A DNA stretch of 64,000 nucleotides from Paratinospora sagittata (Eukaryota; Streptophyta; Magnoliopsida; Ranunculales; Menispermaceae): contig CM069606.1 of NCBI GenBank assembly GCA_035771175.1, positions 27,547,816 through 27,611,815 of the forward strand, read 5' to 3'. Within the stretch, counting starts at the first letter, position 1. Each line of letters begins with the position of its first letter. This document shows positions 45,520 through 57,152 of the stretch, in pieces. The notes under the pieces were generated by a model. That model was not told the DNA's origin. It made no database searches and saw nothing but the letters and a program-made list of their open reading frames with translations. A program made the position numbers and the translations under genes.

Positions 45520-46860
45520 TGCATCCTTTTTATATTAATTTTGTCAATATTTTACAAGCTATACGTAATGCATATAGAATTACATGTTAATACATACTTG
45601 CACATAATATAGATCATTTACTTGTGTTTCATGTTTTGTCTTGTAGGTGAATAAAGAGCCTAAAAGCGAGTAATGCAGATCAAATGGTGCCAAGTCCATA
45701 TTGAAGAAGATAACGAAAGAGAAACGGCCAAAAAGAGAGAAAAAATCGTCTAAGTAAAAAGAAAGAAAAAAATGTTGTCTGGGAGCCGCCGCGCCCATCG
45801 CGGTGCCCAGAAGAACAAATCGGAGCGTCGCGGCGCTACTTGGGCAACTTGTGCCCTTTGTGCGTTGGAGCTGTTTTTGTCTTTTTGTATTTGGATTTAT
45901 AAATCTGTTTTTTAGGGTTTAAAAAGAAGGAGGATTGGAGTTTTAGAGAAGAATACAATAGCATAGAGTAGAGAGTAACAGCAGCAAGGAAGAAATTGAA
46001 GAAGAAGACAAGTTGCAAAACTTTTCAAAGGAAGAAGAAGGAGAAACACTCAAAAGGGGGTTTTAAATTCATTTTTTGTTCCATATTTATTGTTTTCATG
46101 TATCTTCTTTTTAATTTCTCTCTTGTTTTCTTGACTTTGTTGATGAACTAAATATTTCTATTAGTGGGTTTGATGAGTCTACGTTGAGACATATGGGTTG
46201 ATATTCATTATTTTTGTGTTGTTGAGCAATTTGACTTGTTTATTTTCAATTCTCCATACTTAATGCTTGCAACTTGTTGGCCACTTGTTGGATGAATATA
46301 GACTCGAATTCTTACACTCGAGAGAGTTGTTTTCGAGTTTGAACAAGTGAATTGAAACCTAGGGAGTTTGTATCCAGTCGAGAGACCTACAACCCCTTTG
46401 AAATCATTTAAATTGAATCTTAGGTCTTAATGCACGTTTTAATTGTTAATTTACATTCGAGAGAGGGGATTAGCAATTGAAGCATAGGTGTTTGAATTTG
46501 CATTCGAGAGAAGGGTTTAAACAATTTTGGATTCATGATTTATAAACTTACGAATAGAATCAATAACACTATCTTTTGATACCCATATAGATCAACATAG
46601 TAAAATAAACTCTCTAATAATCTTTAACCATCTATTTTATGTAAATCTCTGTTTAATTGTTAGTTTAATTTCTAATTTTAGCTATTTTAATTTTTAGCAC
46701 ACTTTATTATCACGTTTTGTTAGCCTAGATAAAATCAATACTTTAGTAGTTTTGGACATTTTTAATAGTTAATTTCACTATCCCTGTGGATACGATACCC
46801 AACTCACCTTGGGATTACTATAACTTGACTGTTGTACACTTGCGAATTAAATTTACACTA
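45520..46860 (+). mobile_element. Truncated LTR of Tat/Athila-like Ty3/gypsy element
   Basis: The satellite stops at CCTTTGATAACT and an unrelated sequence begins. Its 3' end carries the phrase TCCCTGTGGATACGATACCC...TACACTTGCG, familiar from the ends of plant Tat/Athila-type LTRs. Repeated TTCGAGAGA motifs and a GC-rich patch (near 45788-45840) are also typical. The left end is missing, and the right end abuts gag of another element at about 46860 with no leader or primer site. No coding region is seen. Confidence 0.55.
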
Positions 46861-49800
46861 TCAGCAGTTCGTAAAACTTTTCCAAGGCAGTATGGTAGTC
46901 CGGGAATATGCAGCCAAGTTCACGGAACTTTCAGTTTTCTCTCTCTCTTCCATCACCACTGAGAGGGATAAAGCTGAAAAGTTTTTCAATGGATTGAAGC
47001 CAGACATTAGGCAAGCCCTTGCCTTCTTGGAACTTGATAACTTTAGGAAATTGGTAAATATGGCAATAAATTATGAGCAAGAGAAGCTTGTGCAGGAACA
47101 GTGGTGCAACTGGAGAAAATGAGTCATTGCGCCAATATAACAGTCTGGTGGGAAGAAACCTTACCAGCCAAACCAAAATGCACGCCCCAACAAGGCAACC
47201 CCCAAAACCCTCGGTTCCAGTTTACTCCACTTGCTCCAGCACACAAAAATTTCCAAGGGAACCTTCGCAATTGCCAAAATCAAGCAGGCCAAGGAAACGA
47301 CAATAACCAGCTATTTCCATCACCTCCTTCAAAGCAACAGCCACAAGATCGAGATCGTGTGTGCTTTAACTATGGTCGGGTGGGTCACGTTCGACCAAAT
47401 TGTCCTCTCCTAGCCCCTGGCCAGCACAGGGCTCCTGCTACACCAGTTCAGCAAGTAGCCCCAATGGCTTCACCACCACCCAGACAAAAACAAGGCCATA
47501 GGCAGCAAGGACAAGCCTACGTAGTTGTTGAATGACCAATGTCGAAAAACAACGTGGTGGAAACCGTACCTTTGTTTTTCTTAACATGTTGGTACATGTT
47601 TTATTCGATTTGGGTTTTACGCATTCTTTTATTGCTTCCAACGTAGTCTAGAAATTAGGACTACAACCAAAGGCTACTCTTGTTATAATTCGGCTATCCA
47701 CTCCAATATAGCTGGGTACAGAAATAAATCAAATATGTTCCAATTGTGAACTTACAATATTGGATCATCAGTTGGTAGTGAACCTCTTAGTAATGGATTT
47801 CTTTGATTTTGATATCATCTTAGGTATGGATTGGTTAACACCTTTACATGCTCAAATAGATTGTCAGAAGAAGCAAGTTCGACTGACATTGCCTAATAGT
47901 GGTAACCTGAAAGTCCAAGGGGTCCGTGGGCACGTTCATCATTCTACCGTGTCCCTTATAAGATCTCAGATGCAAGCTTTTTCAATACTTGATCAGGATG
48001 ATGAAGAAAGTATAGTGTCCAGCCATCCTCCCAGCTTAAAAGATATTGCAGTTGTTCGTGAATATCCAAGGGTATTCTTAGACGAGCTTCCAAGACTCCC
48101 TCATCCTCGGGAATTCAACTTCGAAATTAAGTTGACTCCTGGTATGGAACCTGTCTACATTCCATCCTACCGCATGCCTAATGTGGAATTAGTTGAACTG
48201 GATAAGCAGTTAAAGAAATTAGAGAAGCTGAGATTTATAAGAAAGAGCACGTTACCATGGGGTACTCCAGTTCTTTTTGTCAAGAAAAAAGATGGTTCAC
48301 TTTGACTCTGTATCAACTATAGAAAGCTGAACAAAGTTACTGTCAGGAACAAATACCTATTACCTCGAATAGAAGATCTGTTTGATCAATTACACAGAGC
48401 AAGGTCTTTTTCAAAAATTGACCTTCGCTTGGGGTATCACCAACTCTAGGTTAAGGAAGAAGACATCCCAAAAACAGCTTTTCGAACCAGATATGGTCAT
48501 TACAAATTCACTGTAATGCCATTTGGCCTCTCAAATGCACCTGCTGCATTCATGGATTTAATGAACCACATTTTTAGACCATACCTGGATCGCTTTGTCA
48601 TTGTATTTGTCGACGACATGCTAATATACAATCCCACAGAGGAACTCCATGATGAACACTTGCGAACTGTACTTAGTACCCTTCAGCAACATGAGTTGTA
48701 CGCCAAGTTCAGCAAGTGCGAATTCTGGATGACTAAGGTTAAGTTCCTCGGTCATGTCATGTCCCATGATGGCATCGAAATAGATCTAGCCAAGGTAGAA
48801 GTCGTACTTAGTTGGAAACAACCGACTAATGCTACAAAAATTAGGATCCATAACTTAGGCAGGACCTGATGAATGAATGCCACAAATCTAGGTTCTCTAT
48901 ACATTCAGGGGGAGACAAAATGTATAAGAACATGAGAAGGCAATTCTGGTTAAATGGAATGAAAAAGGTCATGGCAGAATTCGTAGCCAAGTGCTTACTA
49001 GTCAACAAGTAAAAGCCGATCGCAGGCTCCATTCTGGTTTGTTTCAACCACTTCCTATAGGGGAATAGAAATGGGATAATATTGCCACGGATTTTGTTTC
49101 AGCATTACCCAAAAATGTCAAGGGGAGCCTGGGTAATTGTTAATCGGTTAACCAAAGCTGCACATTTTATACTAGTTAAACTGACCGATACTCCAGCCAA
49201 GTTAGTTGAAATCTATGTAAGAGAAATCATCAGATTGCATGGAACCCCTCTCACCATCATCTGTGATCGAGACCATAGATTCACATCCAAGTTCTGGCAA
49301 AGCTTCCACGCCAGGTTAGGTACAAAAACTCTGATAAGTATTGCCTTTCATCCCCAGACAGATGGACAATATGAGCGGCTTATTCAAATTCTGGAAGACA
49401 TGCTACATTGTTGTGCCCTAGATTTCAATGACGGATGGACAAAGTATCTGCATTTACCAGAGTTCGCATATAATAATAGTTATCAGACAAGCATTAAGAT
49501 GGCCCCGTATGAAGTACTATACGGATGACCATGTAGATCACCTTTGTGTTGGGTAGATATGTCTGATTGACTATAGCTTGGTCCTGATCTCATCCGAGAA
49601 ACTACTGAGAAAATAAAGCTTGTTAAAGAACGACTCTGTACCGCCTAAAATAGACACAAAAGTTACGCAAACAAGAGACGAAAACTCTGGGATTTCAAGT
49701 TGGCGACTCGGTTCTTTTAAAGGTCCAACCATTTAAAGCTGTGAAAAGAGTTGGAGTTAAAGGAAAACTATTTCTAAGGTTTATCGGACCATTTCCAATT

Positions 49801-50118
49801 ATTGATCGAGTTGGAAAGTCTACATACCGTCTATCTTTACCACAATCCATGTCCAAGGTACACAACGTGTTTCATATATCCATGCTCAAGAAATTTCTTC
49901 ATGATCCTTCACACATCATACCATCCTTTGAAGTTGAAATTGAGGAAGGAAATAAGTATAAGGAATACCCTGCGCAAATCTTGGACAGAAAGACACAAGA
50001 CTTGAGAAACAAGAGCATTCCACTAGTAAAAATCCTCTGGAACGATCACAGAATAGAAGAAGCAATGTGGGAGTTAGAACAAGAGATCAAGCAAAAATAC
50101 CCCCATTTGTTTATATAG
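46861..50118 (+). pseudogene. Decayed chromovirus gag-pol (third element)
   Basis: It begins inside gag (LFQGSMVVREYAAKFTELS) and carries a defective zinc knuckle (CFNYG instead of CFNCG, near 47370). The protease active site is changed (DLGFTHSF near 47609), and ILGMDWL is retained at about 47818. RT motifs follow (KKDGSL, then TGA/TAG stops near 48304 and 48448, and FVDDMLIY near 48609). Here protease and RT share one frame, unlike the composite. At about 48840 the sequence jumps from the end of RT to the integrase zinc-finger region, losing the RNase H (roughly 0.85 kb). The integrase core has ICDRD and a GQYERL change at the catalytic Glu neighbourhood, with stops near 49527 and 49567 and a frameshift near 49690. 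A chromodomain-like tail (ILDRKTQDLRNKS, ending HLFI) closes it. Non-functional. Confidence 0.88.
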
Positions 50119-50198
50119 CACTTGCATGTTTACATATTAATGAAATACTTCCTATTCTTATTCCAAGCTCTTGGGTTTCTTATTTTGTTTTGGCACAA

Positions 50199-50933
50199 AT
50201 GTCTGGTGATTACAATTAAAATTCTAAACCATCTGAACATAACGAGAATTCAAATCAGGATACAAATATGAGTATTGAAGGAGATGATGACATGAACTCA
50301 ATCCCTTCGACCTGGAGTCCTTCTACTGACTATTACTCCCAATCTACATGTCCTACGAGGTCACAACCTACAGAAATGCCATGAGTCCAAACCCCAATAC
50401 ATAATCCAACAAGATATTTTTCAACACGTCGTGGGATATCCGACCCAGAAGAAGAAAACATTACAGGTATGCGTCAAGCGGGTATGCGGTTTCGACAGAC
50501 CGCTCAGAAGTCAGTACAATAATCATTACCTTCTTTTCAAAACCCCCGCAATGCATGGAATCCAATTCCACTTTTTCCCAGGCTTCCGGAGGTGCCAGCA
50601 CCAGATGAAGATGGACCATCTCATTGGCAAACCCGACAATCACCAGCTCAGTCAGGAAGGCGGGTTAGGCCACCGTCTCAACTACCGTGTTTTCTACCAC
50701 GACTTCCTCGACGCATCCTAACGTCACCTTCTCTTCCTGAATTATCAAATCAGGAAAGAATGGAGTATGATTCAGTCCATTCTCTTACCACGACTCATTC
50801 TCGAGATTCTACTGCTCAGAGTGCAGTATGCGAGCCCAACAACCCACGTGGCCATCGCGATACAAGATCACCAAGCCGTGCGGACAGTAACACAGACATT
50901 GAGATCATTGATATCTCAGATGATGAATATTAA
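50199..50933 (+). pseudogene. 3' ORF downstream of pol in the third element (about 244 codons, interrupted)
   Basis: One frame runs from MSGDYN (50199) to the TAA at 50931-50933, interrupted by TAA at 50217, TGA at 50382 and another stop near 50520. The last 113 codons are open. The product would be rich in Ser, Pro, Arg and Asn. It ends in an acidic stretch IEIIDISDDEY, which looks like a SUMO-interacting motif (hydrophobic core next to acidic residues). The position and first residues match the 35-codon ORFs at 26396 and 36217, suggesting a common but shortened 3' ORF there. I do not recognise the family. Confidence 0.45.
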
Positions 50934-51006
50934 GTATCTTGTTTACATGCCAATTTTTTTCCAAAAACATCCTACCTTATTTAAATTTCAAGGACGAAAT
51001 TCTTTT

Positions 51007-51019
51007 AAGGAGGGGAAAC
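51007..51019 (+). other. Polypurine tract of the third element
   Basis: AAGGAGGGGAAAC immediately precedes the LTR start TGTAACACCCC. Confidence 0.75.
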
Positions 51020-51865
51020 TGTAACACCCCTCACTTTTTCTACTGAAGAAACTAATGCAACCACTTGAAAACCCTCCATGTGTAATTTCAATAAGTGGTA
51101 AAATCCCTCCAAAAGAAAGATGTAGACCCCCATAGCGGGACGGTCCCAAGGAAAGGGTCATCCTCACAGGGGGCCAGCCCCTTAAGGGGCCGAGGCCACC
51201 CTATACATAGGGGTCGCCCCCTCAGTTCAATCCGCCAAACTCTCTCGCTCTCCTCGCCCTCCTTCGACTTTTTGAGATATCTTGGGTCCCTGCACACTTC
51301 AAGAAGTTAGAAGAAAGCGCCATGCTACTATAAGTGTGTAAGGTGGAGAATGAAGGCTAGGGGTGCATTTCTTACTTGTTTAATACTAAATTACATAGCA
51401 TCATGCATCATATCTGTTAAAAATGATGATTTATTTGGTGCAATATTGTCCCAGAATAGTGATGCTATCACATGGTTATATTATTGGGTGCTATGTCGTT
51501 ACGCTGGCCCTAGATTAGCGCTAGAACTCATGAGACATCTCAGTTGCTGGATATATTACTGGTGCTTTGGATCACAGGTTGCGAGTGCATGGTGCCTGGC
51601 CTGTGATGCCGTGTGACCAAGGTTCATTCATATCATTGCTTGATTGTATTGTTGTGGCATAACTATTTGATTACTGTTGTTCTGTATTCCTTATTATGCA
51701 TGTAAGATTTGTTTACCCTGCTTGATCTCACTGAGCTGTTGAGCTACCCCGTTGCTAATCTTTCCAGGAAATTAAGATGGGTTCGAATGGACTTATTCCG
51801 AGGGTTTTGGCTAAACATGCATATGCAACCTAACACCTCCTGAGTAAAAATCAATACAAAGGCCA
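51020..51865 (+). mobile_element. 3' LTR of the third element (right end unclear)
   Basis: It starts TGTAACACCCCTCAC after a polypurine tract, a usual chromovirus LTR start. It includes palindromes GCCCCTTAAGGGGC (51177-51190) and GGGAC-G-GTCCC (51138-51148), a TATACAT near 51200, and later AAATTAAGATGGGTTCG. No clear terminal ACA was found before another LTR-like sequence begins at about 51866, so its 3' end may be truncated. There is no matching 5' LTR in the window. Confidence 0.65.
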
Positions 51866-54055
51866 TGTGTGTACGAAACCCATGCCCGATTGACTTCTTA
51901 CCTGTATTTATCAGAATTCCTATGGATTGTATGAACCATAGGATTCGCCCACCAAGATAAGTACCATGTCTAGGTGAATCCTAACATACACAACCCATAG
52001 AAATCCTTTGTAAGGTCCACAATTGAGGATTCCTGGTCGGCCTAATGGGATTCCATAAGAAATCCCAAGCTTAGGGAATGCACATAACTCAACTGCTTTC
52101 CCAACTGACTATGCTCAAATACAGTTCATGAATTCAATAAATCATGCATAATACATTATACAAGCATTTATAACATTTTGTACTACAATGCCACATATAG
52201 AATTCACAAGTAAAAGAAACACTCACAACTTGATTGGCTAGACTTAGCCAATCTAATTCCAATCTAACCAAAGAAAGCACTTGGATGCACAAATCACCCC
52301 AAGCACCACAACCTCCGATTGATTATTTGGGTTATATAGATCAACCACAAGATCTTGAAATAACATGGTTTACCAAAACTGAAAATCAGCCTTAAAGTAT
52401 GCTAAACCACCATATTTAAACCCAAATCAAAAGCCAATTAAGATTCTAAAGTAGTCAAACCCATGAGCCAATTCCATATTGCTCAATTTAACTATTTAAT
52501 ACTAAATTAACCCACATTTAACCTAATTGAATGCAATAGGTTAATCCAACCATTATAATACATGGCATTCAATCATAAATAGGGTTAATTAGACTAATCT
52601 CATGTCAATTTAATCAATTGACCAAGTCTATGACAAAATCTCCAATTCAAGCCAATACATAGCATATGCCCCAATTTGGGGAAAAATCTCTACAATAGGT
52701 ATAGAACCAAATTGAACTAGATCATTCAATTCTAACACAGGTCCAACCATTCTAAACCCATAATTTCATTCAATTTGGTTCCAATTAGACAATTCCCAAG
52801 TCAATTTAATCAATTGACTTGGTTTAGGTCAAAAGCCCCAATTTGGGCAAATCCCCAAATTACATGGCAATTTCCCAAATTACATGGCCTAGACCAAAAT
52901 TACACTACACTATGGTTATCTACTAATCAAGATCTGTAAATTGGAGTGCCATACATCCATATTTACCCATGCATTTATCATAAATCACATGCAATTTGAA
53001 TAGTAAACCCTAGGTCTAAAATCCTAGTTTAGGTAAAATCCATGAAACCTCTCCAATTTCTTGTTAGAAATTGAGGGTTTCACCATTTATGGACTCCCCA
53101 TACCATCTAGATACACATATCTCAAATTTAAGACCTAAGTCCAACATTGGTTTTCCACCACTCCCTTAAATTTCGGGATTCATGCAAACCCTAGATCAAA
53201 ATAAAGCTTGCATTCACATGCTAAAGAGATAGAATGAAGAAAATGAAAGAGAATGATATACCTTGAAGGGATTTTGGGCATGAAAGCACCAAAACCCTAT
53301 ATTTCTTCCTCCTATCTCTTCTCTCCTTCTTTTTTCCTTGTCCAAGCTCCTTAGCCTATTTTGGAAGTGAAAAATGAGAGAAATTACGTTCCAATGGCTT
53401 ATATAGAGGTTAAGTGGCATTTTGGGCCCACACTTTTAAAAAAACACTTCAATAAAAGGAATAGTCTTTTTTTCTGTTGCAATTACTCGCACTTAGATAA
53501 TCAATTTCATACAAAAGACTCACCAATTTAACATCTTAACCATTCAAAAGTTTTATTAGTAAGTTACCAACCTTCTGGTAACATTTTAGCTCAATCCAAT
53601 TGTGGAATTACGAGATCCAACCATTTGATCAAAACTGCGCAAGAAAATCTGCAAATCCAAGAAATAGTGTTTGGAGTCTTATATCTCACAGTAGACAACT
53701 TCGATCAAGATCTTCACCATACGTAATGAAGATCTATCACATAAGAATAAGCTGACAAAATTTCAGCTCAATCAGACTACGGATCTAAGAGATCAAGCCA
53801 TTAATGTAATCAGTGATAAAAATTTCTTCCACCATAGAGCGAGCTCCACTTATTCAAAACACCATTTTCGACATATTTCGACATCGAATAGGTCTCCGAT
53901 CATTCTGAAACTTCACGCGCACTCTAAACGAAGTAAAATCATGCAAATGCACTCGAACCAATCATGCAAATACACGAGCATCATATAGGTACACATACAT
54001 GTATACAGGTACTCTACGGGTCAAAATGACGTCATCCTAAGGTACGAGCATTACA
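51866..54055 (-). mobile_element. Probable solo LTR, minus strand (about 2.2 kb)
   Basis: Read on the minus strand it starts TGTAATGCTCGTACC at 54055 and ends GTACACACA near 51866. A TATA box (TATATAA, 53405-53399) is followed by an A/G-rich leader-like stretch and an apparent 5' splice-like TTCAAG|GTATATC. No purine tract precedes it and no primer site follows, so it looks solo or truncated. The flanking 5-mers do not match, so the ends are uncertain. No coding region was seen in it. Confidence 0.5.
53399..53405 (-). promoter_or_regulatory. TATA box of the minus-strand LTR
   Basis: On the minus strand the sequence reads CCTCTATATAAGCCATTGG, about 650 bp downstream of the proposed LTR start, with a purine-rich leader after it. 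Confidence 0.45.
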
Positions 54056-54355
54056 CATTTGGTCCAGTTGAGAGGGTTTGAGTTCCCATAATTTGGGAAT
54101 GAGCTGGAACTTGGTTGCAATGGAATGCATTGATGCATTTTAGGCTACCTAGGACTTAATTGATGATTGACAACCTAATTAGGTATGGAATCCATGGAAT
54201 TGAAGTAGAATCAAGAGATCTTAGCCCAACGAATATGTCATCAGTGGGTGAAGTCGGGGCATTGTCCTTCGCTAGGGTGGTACCAGCGTCTACATTGGGT
54301 ATGACGATGGTAGCAACAGATGAAGCTAGAGTGGTGGAGCCGGAGTGGATGCAAA
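54056..54355. other. Unassigned sequence
   Basis: I see no gene or recognisable repeat in this stretch. It lies between the minus-strand LTR and the decayed minus-strand ORF and may be the 3' part of either element. Confidence 0.4.
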
Positions 54356-56104
54356 TCACGACCCAGAAATGGTGGAGAAATACGTGGAAGTAAAAACATA
54401 AAATCCAGAGAAAAACCTTTCATAGCAAGTGATGGATGCAAATAAGGAGAAGGAATCCTCGTAGCTGCAGTTGATAAAGGGATTAGTGCTAGGGTAGTGA
54501 ATATTGGATGAGGATTGGAAGAAGCACCTGAAGTTGAACGAAACAGGCGAAACAGACTGCTGAAAAGTCAGTGATGGCGCAGGTTGCGCTCTGTCACCGA
54601 AAACGTCCTCCTGGCTAAAACTAAACTCATGGTGTTCATCAACTGGTAAGCGATCAAGAATAATCTGAAGCATAACTCCATGAGCTCGCACATCCGAGAC
54701 CAGATCCACATGCTTCTTCTCCAAGGAGGAGAGAGAAGAGGTAATAGTTTGTTACTGGGCTCACAGCTCCATCAGTAAGTAAAGAACTGAATCAGAAGGA
54801 GTTGTATCAGATATGGAAAGGCCTAGTGTGTCAACTGGTGTTGCGGTACCTGATGATGAAGCATCTGGACCTGAGAATCTCACTCGACCGCAACCATGTC
54901 TTGGATGTGCCTCAGCCTGTGTCGGAGCTAGTGTTACTCCTCGTCCATGCGGATGAGATACTGGTGGTGCACCTCCTACTCCCTCAATATCAGACTCTGG
55001 GTGCTCCATCTAAGGGTCAAATGGAATAAATCAGGTACACTCGCCCTGACGACGCCTGTTGATATGCACCCAGTCTTGGATGCATCTCACCTACTGATAT
55101 CCTAAAGTGCGAATCGTATTATCTCAAATGAAATTCTTTTTGTTCGGCTTCGTCGATACTCGAAAGTCGGTCAAATCAACTCCTGCTTGCCTAGAGAGCA
55201 AAGTCACCAGAGCACCAAACAATAATGCTCTCTTGTAGTGTCGCGTCCCAGTATTGTGATTAATAATAACATGGGACAAGTGGATCTTGGTGCGTGTATG
55301 CATGCACCACAAAAGAAAAGCATCAAAAGGATTTACCTTCGCACAAGAGCTCAGTCGAGGGATGATGATCCTTGAGATAATATTGTGAAAGATCTTGAGC
55401 TGCAATCTAAAGATGGTGTTGGTCACTGTCAACACCCCATGTGTTAGCTCCACTCCAGAAATTGTCCTCAGCGTTGTGATCCGGTCGTAGTTAGGAAAGA
55501 CGATCTTCCCGTCATCCCCAGAGTAAGAAAATGTGGGATCATCAAAGGAAAAACCAAATACCTCATCTAGAATAGATGGAAATATATCAATGTCGTGGCC
55601 AAGAATCCTAGAACGATAGTGAAGGGATCATCGCCCGGAACATGAGTAAGCCCAAAATAGAAAACTTGAACTAACTCAGCGTAGATGGTGTCACCATGAG
55701 AGAGGAACCACTTTAATCTCATCTCGGTAAAGTGTGTGAAAAAAGGCATATGTATCCTTGTAAAGTCGTGAAAGTCGACTCGGAGCGAGACGTCGAGTGT
55801 CATAGGGCCTGACGATAGGCTCAACAAGTGGAGGTCGAGAAGTGGGTGAAGCCGTAGGAGCAGAAAGGGTAAGATCATCATTCGATGACAGTGATGATGG
55901 TGGTGATGGGGAAGGCTTGTGAAGTGGTCGTGAGGCACGGGGTTGCCTCGTGGAAAGTGGAGTGGGTGTGGGGGACTCTCCAACCTCTACACATCTTTGT
56001 GTAGGCCTAGGTGCGGGTGTGGAAGATTTGTTGATCTCCAATTGACGCTTAGAAGCTGTTGTTTTCTTTGGAGGCATTTTATCAAACACTTTGTATGCAA
56101 ACAA
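54356..56104 (-). pseudogene. Decayed plant-transposon-associated ORF, minus strand
   Basis: Reading leftward, the frame starts near 56104 or, more likely, at MPPKKTTASKRQLEINKSS (56077). A Pro/Ser/Thr-rich N-terminus is followed in a shifted frame by RLYKDTYAFFHTLYRDEIK and a FLSHGDTIYAELVQVFYFG stretch. A later frame (55453-55124) has FDAFLLWCMHTRTKIHLSHVIINH and GVDLTDF. The segments 55009-54761 and 54724-54356 form a low-complexity and coiled-coil-like tail. The order resembles plant proteins annotated as putative plant transposon protein, found in or next to LTR elements, and recalls the extra ORF of the composite. At least three frame changes make it non-functional. The family assignment is by eye. 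Confidence 0.55.
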
Positions 56105-57152
56105 CGATAACCAAACGGTTTGGGGTAAAAAAACTGATGAAAACGGGGATAAGATGGATTGAAACGAATGTGGGAAGTCGAGGACGGTATGGATATGAGA
56201 AAAACAAGCTATAAAAAATGTATTTCCGGGAGAAATCGAAGGAGAAATGAGAAAATGAAAATTGATGAAAAATGGCGATTTTAATGAGAAATGGTTGGAT
56301 TTGATGATGTTTCAGGGTTTAAAATGATGAATTTGATGATTGGAATGATGGGAAACAAGTTTGGAACAATCAAAACTGTGAAAAATTGAGTTGGAAAGGT
56401 CGGGTATGAGAGAAAGGAAGAAGTAACGATGTGTGTGTGTGCAAATAGCTCTCAGGTGCCTAATTTTGTTCAGTCATCAAACAGAGGAAAGATGAGCGTG
56501 TTCCTATGTTCTTTGCAAAACACCTCTTGGTGTTTTTGCAGAGGAGCGCGTTCCTTAAACACAAAACACTGTTTTGTGTGATTTTTTTATTTTCTTGATT
56601 TTCACTTTGATTAAATTGATAATTTATAATAATTCAAGAAAAAAATTGGTCATTTCTAAGTAAACAATACATACATCAAATGATACAAAACATTATAATC
56701 AAAATCATTCACACCAAATTAACACACACAAGAACATCAACAATAACTCATATCATGCATCATTATCAGAAATAATACATGCAAGATTACTAAGTAATAC
56801 ATGTACAGTTATCATAGATGATATATTCAAGTGAACACAAAATATTCATCATTCAAACATTCACATGAATACATTGAAAGTAATAAGATATAGAAGTTTC
56901 AACATACATACTTCCAATCAAATTGAGCAATAATTATAATATCAATTTAGTATCAATGCTCAATAATATTATTCAATATCAAATGGATCAATACATTTAA
57001 GAGTTTTTGAAGCACATAATCTATTTAATATAGGTAAAGATTTTCCATGTGAACATATGATAATCAATTTTAGCAAGTTCACAAGATTAACATGCATACA
57101 TTTCACAGCTTAATCATTGAACAAAATGTACATCATTCAAAGCATGTTCAAA
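56105..57152. other. AT-rich non-coding stretch
   Basis: No gene is supported. Near 56518-56560 there is a perfect stem AACACC-tctt-GGTGTT, and GAGCGYGTTCC is repeated at about 56490 and 56543. The remainder is AT-rich sequence with no recognisable feature. Confidence 0.4.

Noticed and set aside
51350..51616. An 88-codon plus-strand frame with hydrophobic stretches
   Set aside because: It lies in the LTR of the third element. There is no supporting context and the composition fits chance.
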